Below are positions 26,094 through 34,271 of a DNA stretch of 64,000 nt, piece after piece. Position 1 is the first letter of the stretch; every line of letters starts with the position of its first letter. This DNA comes from JARFQH01 sp041299015 (GTDB lineage: Bacteria > Desulfobacterota > Desulfobacteria > Desulfobacterales > SG8-13). The stretch is taken from the NCBI GenBank assembly GCA_041299015.1, contig JBFYWB010000027.1, positions 46,181-110,180 on the forward strand, written 5' to 3'. The notes under the pieces are model-generated. The model did not search any database. It had not been told where the DNA came from and saw nothing but the letters and a program-made list of their open reading frames with translations. Position numbers and translations under genes: made by a program.

Positions 26094-26167
26094 GTCCCGC
26101 CGCGGCGGGACCTGAAAGCGTTCGAAGACGGTGAACCCTTGGGTAAACTCCCCGATCGTTCACCGTC
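26094..26167 (+). repeat. two strong inverted repeats in the dapB leader
   Basis: First, an 18-base perfect palindrome (GTCCCGCCG/CGGCGGGAC, 26094-26111). Second, a 10-base inverted repeat, GACGGTGAAC (26127-26136) with GTTCACCGTC (26158-26167), whose 21-base loop has an inner GGG/CCC pair. The second lies about 18 bases before the dapB ribosome site. No T run follows either, so these look like leader structures more than terminators. Confidence 0.6.
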
Positions 26168-26201
26168 TAAATTTCAAACCCTTGATAAGGAGGCCTTCCC
26201 G

Positions 26202-27032
26202 ATGGACGCGATGAGAGTGATGGTCAACGGTCTTCCGGGCCACATGGCTCGCGCCGTGGCGCAACACATCCTGAGCGACAGCCGCTTCGAGCTGATCCCT
26301 TTTTCGTTTACCGGCCCTGAAATTTCAGAGGATGAGACGCGCGTGGCGGATATTACCGTCCGTCTGGCAAGGCCGGCAAACCGCGATGCCGCGTTGGTGA
26401 AGATCAGCTCGGCGCCCCCTGATTTCATTAGTGTCGACTATACCCACCCGTCGGCCGTCAATCCAAATGCCGACTTTTACTGCCGCAACAGCCTGCCCTT
26501 TGTGATGGGGACCACCGGAGGAAACCGCGACCTTCTGACAAAGGCCGTGCTGAATTCTTCGACGGCCGCGGTCATCGCCCCCAACATGGCCAAACAGATC
26601 GTCGGTTTTCAAGCGATGCTGGCCCATGCCGCCCATTCCTTTCCCGGTCTTTTCAGCGGTTACACACTAACGATCAGAGAAAGCCACCAGAGAGGCAAGG
26701 CCGATACCAGCGGAACCGCAAAAGCCATGGTGAAGGTCTTCAACGACTTGGGCGTCCCGTTCGCCGAAGACGCCATCCTCAAGGAGCGCGACCCGGAAAG
26801 ACAGAAAAACCTCTGGGGCATTCCGGAAGAGTTTCTGACCGGACACGGTTGGCACACCTACACCCTGACCTCCGCCGACGGCACCGTGCGGTTTGAATTC
26901 ACGCACAACGTCAACGGCCGGGAAATTTACGCCCGCGGCACGCTGGATGCCATTGCCTACCTGCATGCCAAAATGCGGCAAGGGGCGCGGGGCAAGGTTT
27001 TCTCGATGATCGATGTCTTGCAGGGAAAATGA
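26202..27032 (+). CDS. dapB: 4-hydroxy-tetrahydrodipicolinate reductase, plant type
   Basis: A 276-residue reductase of the lysine/diaminopimelate pathway. The N-terminal Rossmann segment RVMVNGLPGHMARAVA has the NxxxxGxM pattern of the plant-type DapB subfamily, in place of the usual bacterial GAxGRMG. SVDYTHPSAVNPN and MGTTGG match the nucleotide-binding half, and TIRESHQRGKADTSGTAKAM holds the catalytic His/Lys region. AAGGAGG at 26187-26193, eight bases before ATG 26202, fixes the start; the frame extending to 25956 overlaps the upstream gene. It supplies meso-DAP for peptidoglycan, in line with the two cell-wall recycling genes upstream. Confidence 0.9.
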   Translation: MDAMRVMVNGLPGHMARAVAQHILSDSRFELIPFSFTGPEISEDETRVADITVRLARPANRDAALVKISSAPPDFISVDYTHPSAVNPNADFYCRNSLPFVMGTTGGNRDLLTKAVLNSSTAAVIAPNMAKQIVGFQAMLAHAAHSFPGLFSGYTLTIRESHQRGKADTSGTAKAMVKVFNDLGVPFAEDAILKERDPERQKNLWGIPEEFLTGHGWHTYTLTSADGTVRFEFTHNVNGREIYARGTLDAIAYLHAKMRQGARGKVFSMIDVLQGK

Positions 27033-27109
27033 GGCGACCACACCCGGATGCGGAAGACAGGGTTCCGGAAACGACATCGTGCCCTGGTCACGCCGATGAC
27101 GACCTGCGA

Positions 27110-27847
27110 TTATGGATTGCCGGTGCTCCCTTCGGTCAGATCTTTCGGCCGCACGAGATGGTGCAGATGTTCGCGAGCGCCCTCATGGTGCGGATCCCGC
27201 TCGAGGATCATTCTGAACTGCGCTTCGGCATTCTCCACCTGGCCGGTTTCTTCATAAAATAGACCGAGGTATTCCCGAAATTCCAAAACATCCGGCGCCA
27301 TCCGGATGGCGGATAAAAATTCGCCTTGGGCCGCAGCGTATTCGGACCTCTTCTGATAAGCCAGCCCGAGGCCGAAGTGATTGTCGGCGTTTTGCGGGTT
27401 CAGCGCCAGTCCGGCCTCAAAGGCAGCGACCGCTTCATCGGGACGATTGATTGCCAGACAGGCCTTGCCGAGGTTGTGAAATATCTGATCGCTTCGGTAG
27501 CCCGCCTTGAGCGCGGCAGTGTAGTAAGCGATTTCACTCTCGATTTCCCCCAGTTGTCCGTAAGCATAGCCGAGCAGGTAAAGGGCTTCCGAATGGCCCG
27601 GGTCCTCACGAAGCACCTGCCCGTAGAGACGGATCCCGGCAAGAAAATCACCGCTTTCCATGGCCGCATAGGCGCGCTGCTCGGGCGTTTTGTCGACAAC
27701 CGACGGTGTATCGGCCATCGGCCGGTGCACAGCGGGCCGTGTGCACCCGGCCGCCAGCAATCCGAGTGCCAGGCAGGCCAATGGGATCCAAACGGCCACC
27801 GCAAAACGCCGTCGACGGTAGGTGAGTCGCGGGATGGAATGAATCAT
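27110..27847 (-). CDS. TPR-repeat lipoprotein
   Basis: A 245-residue protein. A basic N-terminus (TYRRRRF) and hydrophobic core lead to a lipobox (LLAAGC), then about five tetratricopeptide repeats, for example ALYLLGYAYGQLGEIESEIA, IFHNLGKACLAINRPDEAV and NHFGLGLAYQKRSEYAAA. The lipid anchor predicts a periplasmic TPR scaffold on the inner face of the outer membrane or the outer face of the inner membrane. Its start (ATG 27847, or TTG 27865) lies at or inside the end of the primase-helicase gene, so the two are co-transcribed, an odd pairing of a DNA enzyme with an envelope lipoprotein. Confidence 0.8.
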   Translation of the reverse strand: MIHSIPRLTYRRRRFAVAVWIPLACLALGLLAAGCTRPAVHRPMADTPSVVDKTPEQRAYAAMESGDFLAGIRLYGQVLREDPGHSEALYLLGYAYGQLGEIESEIAYYTAALKAGYRSDQIFHNLGKACLAINRPDEAVAAFEAGLALNPQNADNHFGLGLAYQKRSEYAAAQGEFLSAIRMAPDVLEFREYLGLFYEETGQVENAEAQFRMILERDPHHEGAREHLHHLVRPKDLTEGSTGNP

Positions 27848-27851
27848 GGAT

Positions 27852-29624
27852 TTACAATTCCGCAAAGCCCCAATAGGGAAACGCCAGGCGGTAACTCGCG
27901 ATCTTGCCGGGGCTGTTCTCCCGGCTGGCCACCAGCCACAGTGAGCTCACCCGCTCCTTCGCAGAAATCGGATCGAAGGGGTTCCAGTCGGGCAGCAGAA
28001 TCATGGCGTTGTCGGCGCTGTATTCGATGTCCCCCGACTCCTTGAAGGCGCCGAGGTCCGGGGTGCGGGTGTACTGCCCGCCCTCGCCCCGTGAGAGTTC
28101 GGAAATGACGAAGAAGGCGACGTTTTGCTCGTCGCGGATGGCTTCCATGTGACGCAGCCAGGAATCGATGCCGGTGCGCCGGTCGGAGAGATCTTTGAAG
28201 GGAAGTTTGTGAAGACTGTCGATCACCACGACGGTCTCGTCTCTGCGGGTCTCGTGCTGCAGGAAGTCCACCTGACGGCGCATGATGTCCGGATTCAACT
28301 TGCGATCGGTGACAACCCTGAAGTACTGCAGGAGTCCCCTGAATTCCTGTCGGATCTTGTCGATCTGCCGACCCACTTTTTCATCATCGGGATGCCGCCG
28401 GATCTCTTCTTCGGCAAGCCGAAGCAATCGGCAGAGGGTCCGCGAGTAGATCTTCTGGCGGCCGTTCTCGAAGTCGTAATAAATCACCGGCGTTTTGCGA
28501 CGGGCCATTTCGGTCGAAACCTGCATGTAAAAACAGGACTTGCCGGCTTTGGGCGGTCCGCCCATGATGTTGATACCTTGACTCCCGCTCAGGGCGCGGT
28601 CCAATTTATCAAAACCGGAACGAAGCCCCTGCGGTCGTCCGCACCGTTTCTGCTCGACCCGTTCGAAGAATTTTCGGTGTTCCTTCTCGGGTGCCGAAAA
28701 AGGCGAAAAAGCCTTGGCAGACTGGATCATCTCCGCCACGGCCGATCGGAACGCTGCTTTCTCGTCCCGGGCCAGGTCGCAGAGGGTATAGCCGCGTCTG
28801 ACGTGCGGCGGCCATTTCAGTATTCTCACTTTGAAACCGATGCGGGTTGCGGCCTCACGGGCCTGCAGGTGAGCTTCGGGCGCGTTGGTCACCGCGATAA
28901 AGACCTGTTTGATATCGGCCAGGTGAACGGCACTGATGTGTTCTAAATCGGCTGCGGTGGGAACTGCGATACCCGGATAACCCAGTTCTTTAAGGGTCAG
29001 CAGGTTGTCTTCGCCCTCGACGATGAAGAGTGCACCACCTTGACAGCGGTCGATTTCAGGGGTGTCGAAAATCTGGAAGTCGCCCTTGAAAAAGTTTTCA
29101 TCACCGTACCAAAAGCTGTCCTCCGGGCGGCCAGGCAAAACGCACCGGGCCGCGTAGCAGTTGCCGTCCTCGAGCACGTACGGGTAAACCAGATATCGGC
29201 CGTTATAGCCGATGTTCATTTCGTCCACCACGGCCCGGGACACCCCGAAGTCACCGAAGTGGGCGTATTCGCTCTCGGTCATCAGCGCGGTAAACTTGAT
29301 CATATCCGCTTTAAGGTTTTTGATCGGATACAGGATCTCGCGCACGAAGGGATCGCGATCCGGGTCGTACCCCGGAACATCATGCGGATCGATCCCCATC
29401 AAGCGACCGAAGTAGGGCGGAAATCCGCCGGGGCGGCAACGATTGAGACACCTGAAGTAGCCGCCGAAATAACTGTCCGGATTCAGGTAAGCCACCAGGG
29501 TGCCCCTCTGGCCGTTTTCACCGGGCTTGCAGAACGGACAGGGCGCCTTGAGGTAATTCTTCTCCAACGCGACGCCGCGAATATGGTCACAGTAATATTT
29601 CTTGATCTGATCCACAAAATCCAT
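27852..29624 (-). CDS. primase-helicase (T7 gp4/Twinkle-like) with degenerate TOPRIM
   Basis: A 590-residue protein. An N-terminal zinc ribbon (CPFC at 29-32 and CLNRC at 59-63) resembles phage and DnaG primases. A TOPRIM-like domain follows, with LFIVEGEDNLLTLKELG (Glu204) but TNAPEA near residues 246-251 where the metal-binding DxD is expected. The C-terminal half is a DnaB/RecA-like helicase: Walker A GGPPKAGKS (355-363) and Walker B TVVVIDS (464-470). The fold suggests a hexameric 5'-3' helicase without priming activity, as in animal Twinkle. No phage genes surround it. A perfect-consensus promoter precedes it, and a TPR lipoprotein overlaps its end. The role is unknown; repair or restart helicase is one possibility. 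Confidence 0.82.
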   Translation of the reverse strand: MDFVDQIKKYYCDHIRGVALEKNYLKAPCPFCKPGENGQRGTLVAYLNPDSYFGGYFRCLNRCRPGGFPPYFGRLMGIDPHDVPGYDPDRDPFVREILYPIKNLKADMIKFTALMTESEYAHFGDFGVSRAVVDEMNIGYNGRYLVYPYVLEDGNCYAARCVLPGRPEDSFWYGDENFFKGDFQIFDTPEIDRCQGGALFIVEGEDNLLTLKELGYPGIAVPTAADLEHISAVHLADIKQVFIAVTNAPEAHLQAREAATRIGFKVRILKWPPHVRRGYTLCDLARDEKAAFRSAVAEMIQSAKAFSPFSAPEKEHRKFFERVEQKRCGRPQGLRSGFDKLDRALSGSQGINIMGGPPKAGKSCFYMQVSTEMARRKTPVIYYDFENGRQKIYSRTLCRLLRLAEEEIRRHPDDEKVGRQIDKIRQEFRGLLQYFRVVTDRKLNPDIMRRQVDFLQHETRRDETVVVIDSLHKLPFKDLSDRRTGIDSWLRHMEAIRDEQNVAFFVISELSRGEGGQYTRTPDLGAFKESGDIEYSADNAMILLPDWNPFDPISAKERVSSLWLVASRENSPGKIASYRLAFPYWGFAEL

Positions 29625-29677
29625 GGAGCGGACTCCGTTGACGGCGGATGTGAAAATAAAGCTTTTTATTTCAATTA

Positions 29678-29707
29678 ATTATAGATGAGAACAGCAGAAG
29701 GTGTCAA
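29678..29707 (-). promoter_or_regulatory. perfect-consensus sigma70 promoter of the primase-helicase gene
   Basis: On the minus strand TTGACA (29707-29702), an 18-base spacer and TATAAT (29683-29678) match the consensus at all twelve positions. The gene start is about 54 bases downstream of the -10. It is the strongest promoter seen in the window. Confidence 0.75.
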
Positions 29708-29848
29708 GTCGGCAAGAATGAAGCGCGGACAAACCGGGTGGCGGGCCGGCAGGTGCCGTCGATGACCGATCCGGTGCGCAGACGAGGCAGTGTCACCGGC
29801 GCGGCCAGCGCAGACCGTCTTCCGGCGTGAAGCGGGCAATCGCAAACA

Positions 29849-32476
29849 TTAGGCGCGTTGAACGATTTCGAAGGTTTTCTGCAACGCCCGATCGAGATTC
29901 TCGGGTTGCGTGCCGCCGGCCTGAGCCATGTCCGGTCTTCCGCCGCCGCTGCCGCCTACCATGGCCGACAACTCCTTGACGATATGGCCGGCGTGATAGC
30001 GCTGGCTGAGGTCTTTGCTCACCAGAGCGATCAAAAAAGCTTTGCCGGCGGCGGCGGTCCCCAGTACGACGACTCCGGAGGTCATTTTTTCTCTGAATCG
30101 ATCGGCCAGTTCCCTCAAGGCCGCAGGGCTGTCGGCCGTCACCCTTTTGGCCAGAACCCGCACACCGTTGACGGTCTGCACGTCGTCTTCGGCGTCTGAG
30201 GCCGACAGGCGCATCAACTGGGACTTAAGGCGTTCGACCTCTTTCTCGAGGGCCTTGTGCTCGGCGATCAGCTTGATCAGTCTCTGGGGTAGGGCTTCGG
30301 GCACGTCTTTGAACAGGCGGGCCATTTCCTGAAGCAGACGATCGTTTTGCTGGGTATACACCAAGGCCGCCTTGCCGGTCAGGGCCTCGATGCGCCGCAC
30401 ACCCGAGGCCACGCTCGACTCGCCGATGATCTTGAACAAGCCGATGTCGCCCGTGCTCGCAACATGCGTTCCACCGCAGAGTTCCTTGCTGAAACCCGCC
30501 AGCGACACCACCCGCACCCGGTCGCCGTATTTTTCTTCAAAGAGCGCCGTGGCGCCGGATCTGAAGGCCTCATCGGCCGCCATTTCCACGGTTTGGGCCG
30601 GGACATTCTCGAGGATGTGGTCGTTGACCAGCTCTTCGATGCGTCTCAAGGTGTCCGCATCGATCTGGGAGAAGTGGCTGAAGTCAAACCGTAGCCTGTC
30701 CGGGGCAACCAGCGAACCGGCCTGTTTGACGTGGTCGCCCAGAACGCTCCGCAGGACGGCGTGCAGGATATGCGTCGCCGTGTGGTTGCGCTGGGTGGCC
30801 CGCCGATTTTCATTGTCGACGGTCAGGGCCACGGTCTGGCCGGTTTTGATGCGGCCGGACAGAATGCGCCCCCTGTGAATGATTAGGCCGGTGGGATCCT
30901 TGACCGTGTCGGTCACCTCGATGTCGAGACCGGGACCGCTGATCCGCCCGCTGTCGCCGACCTGACCCCCGGCTTCACCGTAGAAGGGGGTTGTCGCGGT
31001 GACGATTTCGATGTCGCTGCCCGCTCCGGCCAAATCGACGGCCTCGCCGTTTTGCACCAGCAGCAGCACCTTTGAAGAAACCGCGCTCTGTGTGTGTCCC
31101 ACGAATTCGGCGCTCACGCCTTGGGAGGTCAGGTGTTTATAGGCATCACTGATTTTGGCAAACGCGGCCTTAGACCGAGACTGGGCCCGCTGACCGGCCA
31201 TCGCCGCCTCGAATCCGGCCATGTCGAGACCGATGTCTCTCTCCCTGACGACATCGCGCACGATGTCGACCGGAAACCCGTAGGTGTCGTAGAGTTTGAA
31301 GATGACGTTACCGGGGATTTCTTTGCGCCCGAGAATCTCGAGGTCGGCCAAGGTGTCGTTGAGCAGTCTCAGTCCGGTATCCAAAGTCTCGATGAACCGC
31401 AGTTCCTCGTTTTTGATGACATTGGTGATAAACGACCGGGCATCCGTCAGTTCCGGGTAAACCGACCGCATCACCTCGAACACGATCCCCGCCGTCTGGT
31501 GCAGGAAAGGCCGGTTCAAACCGATGGTACGACCGTAGCGGATCGCCCGGCGCATGATGCGCCGCAGGACGTATCCGCGGCCCTCGTTGGAGGGAAAAAC
31601 GCCGTCGCCGATTAAAAAAGCGGCCGCCCGGCTGTGATCGGCGATGACCTTCATGGCCACATCGGTCGCTGTGTTTTGCCCGAAGTTCTTTCCGCAGAGC
31701 GTCACGGTTTTTTGGATGATCGGAAAAATCAGGTCGATCTCGAAATTCGTGGCCACCCCCTGCAGGACCGACACCATCCGCTCCAGCCCCAGGCCGGTAT
31801 CGATGCTCGGTTTGGGCAGAGGGGTCAGGGTACCGGAGCTGTCGCGGTTGAACTGCATGAACACCAGGTTCCAGATTTCCAGGAATCGATCGCACTCACA
31901 GCCGAGGGTGCAATCCGCACGGCCGCAGCCATGAGCACCGCCGCGGTCCAGGTGGATCTCGCTGCAGGGGCCGCAGGGGCCCGTGTCGCCCATAGCCCAA
32001 AAATTGTCTTTCTCGCCGAAGCGTTTGATCCGCTCTTCAGGGACGCCGATGTGTCGGTGCCAGATGTCGTGGGCTTCGTCGTCGTCCAGGTAGATCGACA
32101 CCCAGAGATGGTCTTCCGGCAAGCCGTAGCCATTGGTGAGCAGGTCCCACCCGAAAACAATGGCCTTCTCCTTGAAGTAGTCGCCGAAGGAGAAATTGCC
32201 AAGCATTTCAAAAAACGTGTGGTGCCGGGCCGTGTACCCCACGTTTTCGAGGTCGTTGTGCTTCCCGCCGGCCCGCACGCATTTCTGGGCGGTCGTTGCC
32301 CGCTGGTACCCCCGTTTTTCCTCGCCGAGGAAGGCCCGTTTGAACTGGACCATACCGGCATTGGTAAACAGCAGCGTCGGATCGTCCTGCGGCACGAGCG
32401 ATGAACTCCTGACCACCTCGTGTCCGTGTTTTTTGAAATACTCCAAAAATGTGTTGCGTACTTCATTGCCTGTCAT
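29849..32476 (-). CDS. alaS: alanyl-tRNA synthetase
   Basis: An 875-residue class II synthetase. It begins with the usual NTFLEYFKKHGHEVVRSSSL and SLVPQDDPTLLFTNAGM. Next come the aminoacylation domain, the editing domain with zinc ligands (HTATHILHAVL and later CGGTHVASTGDIG), and the C-terminal coiled-coil and DHHA1 Gly-rich tail (VGGSGGGRPDMAQAG). Length and motifs are normal. Its ATG overlaps the recA stop by four bases (ATGA), so it is translationally coupled to recA with no recX between, unlike many proteobacteria. Confidence 0.97.
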   Translation of the reverse strand: MTGNEVRNTFLEYFKKHGHEVVRSSSLVPQDDPTLLFTNAGMVQFKRAFLGEEKRGYQRATTAQKCVRAGGKHNDLENVGYTARHHTFFEMLGNFSFGDYFKEKAIVFGWDLLTNGYGLPEDHLWVSIYLDDDEAHDIWHRHIGVPEERIKRFGEKDNFWAMGDTGPCGPCSEIHLDRGGAHGCGRADCTLGCECDRFLEIWNLVFMQFNRDSSGTLTPLPKPSIDTGLGLERMVSVLQGVATNFEIDLIFPIIQKTVTLCGKNFGQNTATDVAMKVIADHSRAAAFLIGDGVFPSNEGRGYVLRRIMRRAIRYGRTIGLNRPFLHQTAGIVFEVMRSVYPELTDARSFITNVIKNEELRFIETLDTGLRLLNDTLADLEILGRKEIPGNVIFKLYDTYGFPVDIVRDVVRERDIGLDMAGFEAAMAGQRAQSRSKAAFAKISDAYKHLTSQGVSAEFVGHTQSAVSSKVLLLVQNGEAVDLAGAGSDIEIVTATTPFYGEAGGQVGDSGRISGPGLDIEVTDTVKDPTGLIIHRGRILSGRIKTGQTVALTVDNENRRATQRNHTATHILHAVLRSVLGDHVKQAGSLVAPDRLRFDFSHFSQIDADTLRRIEELVNDHILENVPAQTVEMAADEAFRSGATALFEEKYGDRVRVVSLAGFSKELCGGTHVASTGDIGLFKIIGESSVASGVRRIEALTGKAALVYTQQNDRLLQEMARLFKDVPEALPQRLIKLIAEHKALEKEVERLKSQLMRLSASDAEDDVQTVNGVRVLAKRVTADSPAALRELADRFREKMTSGVVVLGTAAAGKAFLIALVSKDLSQRYHAGHIVKELSAMVGGSGGGRPDMAQAGGTQPENLDRALQKTFEIVQRA

Positions 32477-33525
32477 TTGTCGCTCTCCGTTTTCGACTTT
32501 ACGTCCTTCGGTTTTTCCTCCGCCGTTGTTTCCTCAAGTCCGACGGCCTCCCTGACCTTCCGGAGAGCCGCGGCATGGATGTCGGGATTATCTATGAGAA
32601 AGCGTTTGACATTTTCGCGACCCTGGCCGATCCGTTCGCCCCCGAAAGAATACCACGAACCGCTTTTCTCGATGACGTTGACCTGCACCCCGAGATCAAG
32701 CAAATCTCCGGTTTTGGAAATGCCTTCACCGTAGGTGATGTCGAACTCGGCTTCCTTGAAGGGGGGGGCCATCTTGTTTTTGACCACACGGACGCGTGTG
32801 CGACTGCCGGTCACGTCCTGGCCCTCTTTGATCGCCCCGACCCGCCGGATGTCCAAGCGAACAGAGGCGTAGAATTTCAAGGCATTGCCGCCGGTGGTCG
32901 TCTCCGGGTTGCCGAAGACGATTCCTATTTTCATCCGGATCTGGTTGATGAAGATCACGCACGTGCGGGTCTTGCCGATCGTAGCGGTCAGCTTGCGCAA
33001 CGCCTGCGACATCAACCGGGCTTGCAGACCCATGTGCGAATCGCCCATCTCACCCTCGATCTCGGCTCTCGGCACCAGCGCCGCCACGGAATCGATGACC
33101 AAAACGTCAATGGCCCCGCTGCGAACCAACATGTCGGTTATCTCCAGGGCCTGTTCACCGGTATCCGGTTGCGAAACCAGCAGATCGTCACAGTTGACCC
33201 CCAGCCTTCTGGCATAATTAATATCCAAAGCATGCTCGGCATCGATAAAGGCGGCGATACCGCCCTGCATCTGAGCCTCGGCGACGGCATGCAAGGCCAG
33301 CGTGGTTTTGCCGGACGATTCCGGTCCGAAGATTTCAACCACGCGGCCACGCGGCAAACCGCCGACACCCAGTGCGAGATCAAGGGATAGGGAACCGGTC
33401 GGTATTACAGGGACCTTGATGACCGGGCTGTCACCGAGCTTCATGATCGATCCCTTGCCGAACTGCCTCTCGATCTGGGTGATGGCGGATTCAACTGCCC
33501 TTGCCTTTTCCGTAACATTGTTCAT
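32473..33525 (-). CDS. recA: recombinase RecA
   Basis: A 350-residue RecA. The P-loop GPESSGKTT lies near residue 67, followed by IDAEHALDINYARRLGV, the DSVAALVPRAEIEGEMGD Walker B/L1 region and the L2 segment with GGNALKFYAS, then a short acidic-basic tail. The start is ATG 33525, preceded by GAGGAGGAAA; an in-frame start at 33558 lacks family similarity. A run of eight C on the coding strand (32761-32768) encodes Ala-Pro-Pro. It drives homologous repair and SOS induction, and is coupled to alaS. Confidence 0.97.
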   Translation of the reverse strand: MNNVTEKARAVESAITQIERQFGKGSIMKLGDSPVIKVPVIPTGSLSLDLALGVGGLPRGRVVEIFGPESSGKTTLALHAVAEAQMQGGIAAFIDAEHALDINYARRLGVNCDDLLVSQPDTGEQALEITDMLVRSGAIDVLVIDSVAALVPRAEIEGEMGDSHMGLQARLMSQALRKLTATIGKTRTCVIFINQIRMKIGIVFGNPETTTGGNALKFYASVRLDIRRVGAIKEGQDVTGSRTRVRVVKNKMAPPFKEAEFDITYGEGISKTGDLLDLGVQVNVIEKSGSWYSFGGERIGQGRENVKRFLIDNPDIHAAALRKVREAVGLEETTAEEKPKDVKSKTESDK

Positions 33526-33584
33526 TTTTTCCTCCTCAATGGCGGATCCGGCAGCCACCGCCCGAACGGTTCCGAACTCCCGGT

Positions 33585-33614
33585 TTTATACCCAGTGATG
33601 CTGGTGGTGGTTAA
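33585..33614 (-). promoter_or_regulatory. candidate recA promoter with spacer inverted repeat
   Basis: On the minus strand TTAACC (33614-33609), an 18-base spacer and TATAAA (33590-33585). The spacer contains CCAG-N5-CTGG (33592-33604), positioned where a repressor such as LexA would block RNA polymerase. The operator identity is a guess. Confidence 0.4.
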
Positions 33615-33687
33615 AAGCAGTGTCCTGCAAAAGCCTTACGATGGCCGCGATGCGGGCACGCCCGCTCCGAAAAAAACTCCCGGATCC

Positions 33688-34263
33688 CTATGGACCGGTC
33701 AACGGGAATTGGCGGAGTTCGGTGTATACCGCCCCCGTTGGTCGCAGGTCGCTTTTAAATAAAACCACCCGGTCGACCACAACCGTTTCCGATGCAAAGT
33801 CGCGCAAGGCGCCCATTGCCGTCATCAATTCGGGCGCCGCAACCGCCCCCTTGACACGCCCAAGGGTCAGGTGCCCGGTAAAAGGGCGCTTATCACGCGG
33901 ATAACCGATCGACGCCAGACCACCCTCGATCAAGCGCTGCAAGGCCGTTAGTTCGGTTAGCTGGCCCGCCACGCCGACCCAGATGACCCGTGCCCGTTTC
34001 AGGCTCGGAAACGCACCGACGCCGGCAGCCGCAAGCCGCAGCGGTCCATATCCGCGCACAGCCTCGGTCAGAACCGCGGCGATGCCGTCGATTTCACCCT
34101 CATCGACATCGCCGAGAAATCTTAGCGTCAGGTGAATGTTGCCGGGGTTCACCCAGCGCACGTTAAGACCGCAGGCCGCCATCCGTTTCTGCGCGCCGTC
34201 AATGGCGGCAAGGACGCTTTCGGGCAGTTTCACGGCAATGAACGTTCGGACCGAGCTCGTCAT
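33688..34263 (-). CDS. thpR: RNA 2',3'-cyclic phosphodiesterase (ThpR / 2'-5' RNA ligase family)
   Basis: A 191-residue 2H phosphoesterase. The two catalytic HxTx motifs are both HLTL: IHLTLRFLGDV near residue 44 and GHLTLGRVKG near residue 130. RTFIAVKLPESV at the start is also typical of ThpR. The family opens 2',3'-cyclic phosphates and can reversibly ligate tRNA halves through 2'-5' bonds. GTG 34275 overlaps the upstream stop (GTGA), but ATG 34263 has a better ribosome site (GGTGAG) and is chosen. It is downstream of a DUF39 gene and 162 bases ahead of recA on the same strand. Confidence 0.9.
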   Translation of the reverse strand: MTSSVRTFIAVKLPESVLAAIDGAQKRMAACGLNVRWVNPGNIHLTLRFLGDVDEGEIDGIAAVLTEAVRGYGPLRLAAAGVGAFPSLKRARVIWVGVAGQLTELTALQRLIEGGLASIGYPRDKRPFTGHLTLGRVKGAVAAPELMTAMGALRDFASETVVVDRVVLFKSDLRPTGAVYTELRQFPLTGP

Positions 34264-34271
34264 AGCGCAGC

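Noticed and set aside
26039..26201. Lysine riboswitch before dapB
   Set aside because: Too short, and the conserved core of the lysine element is not seen; only simple inverted repeats.
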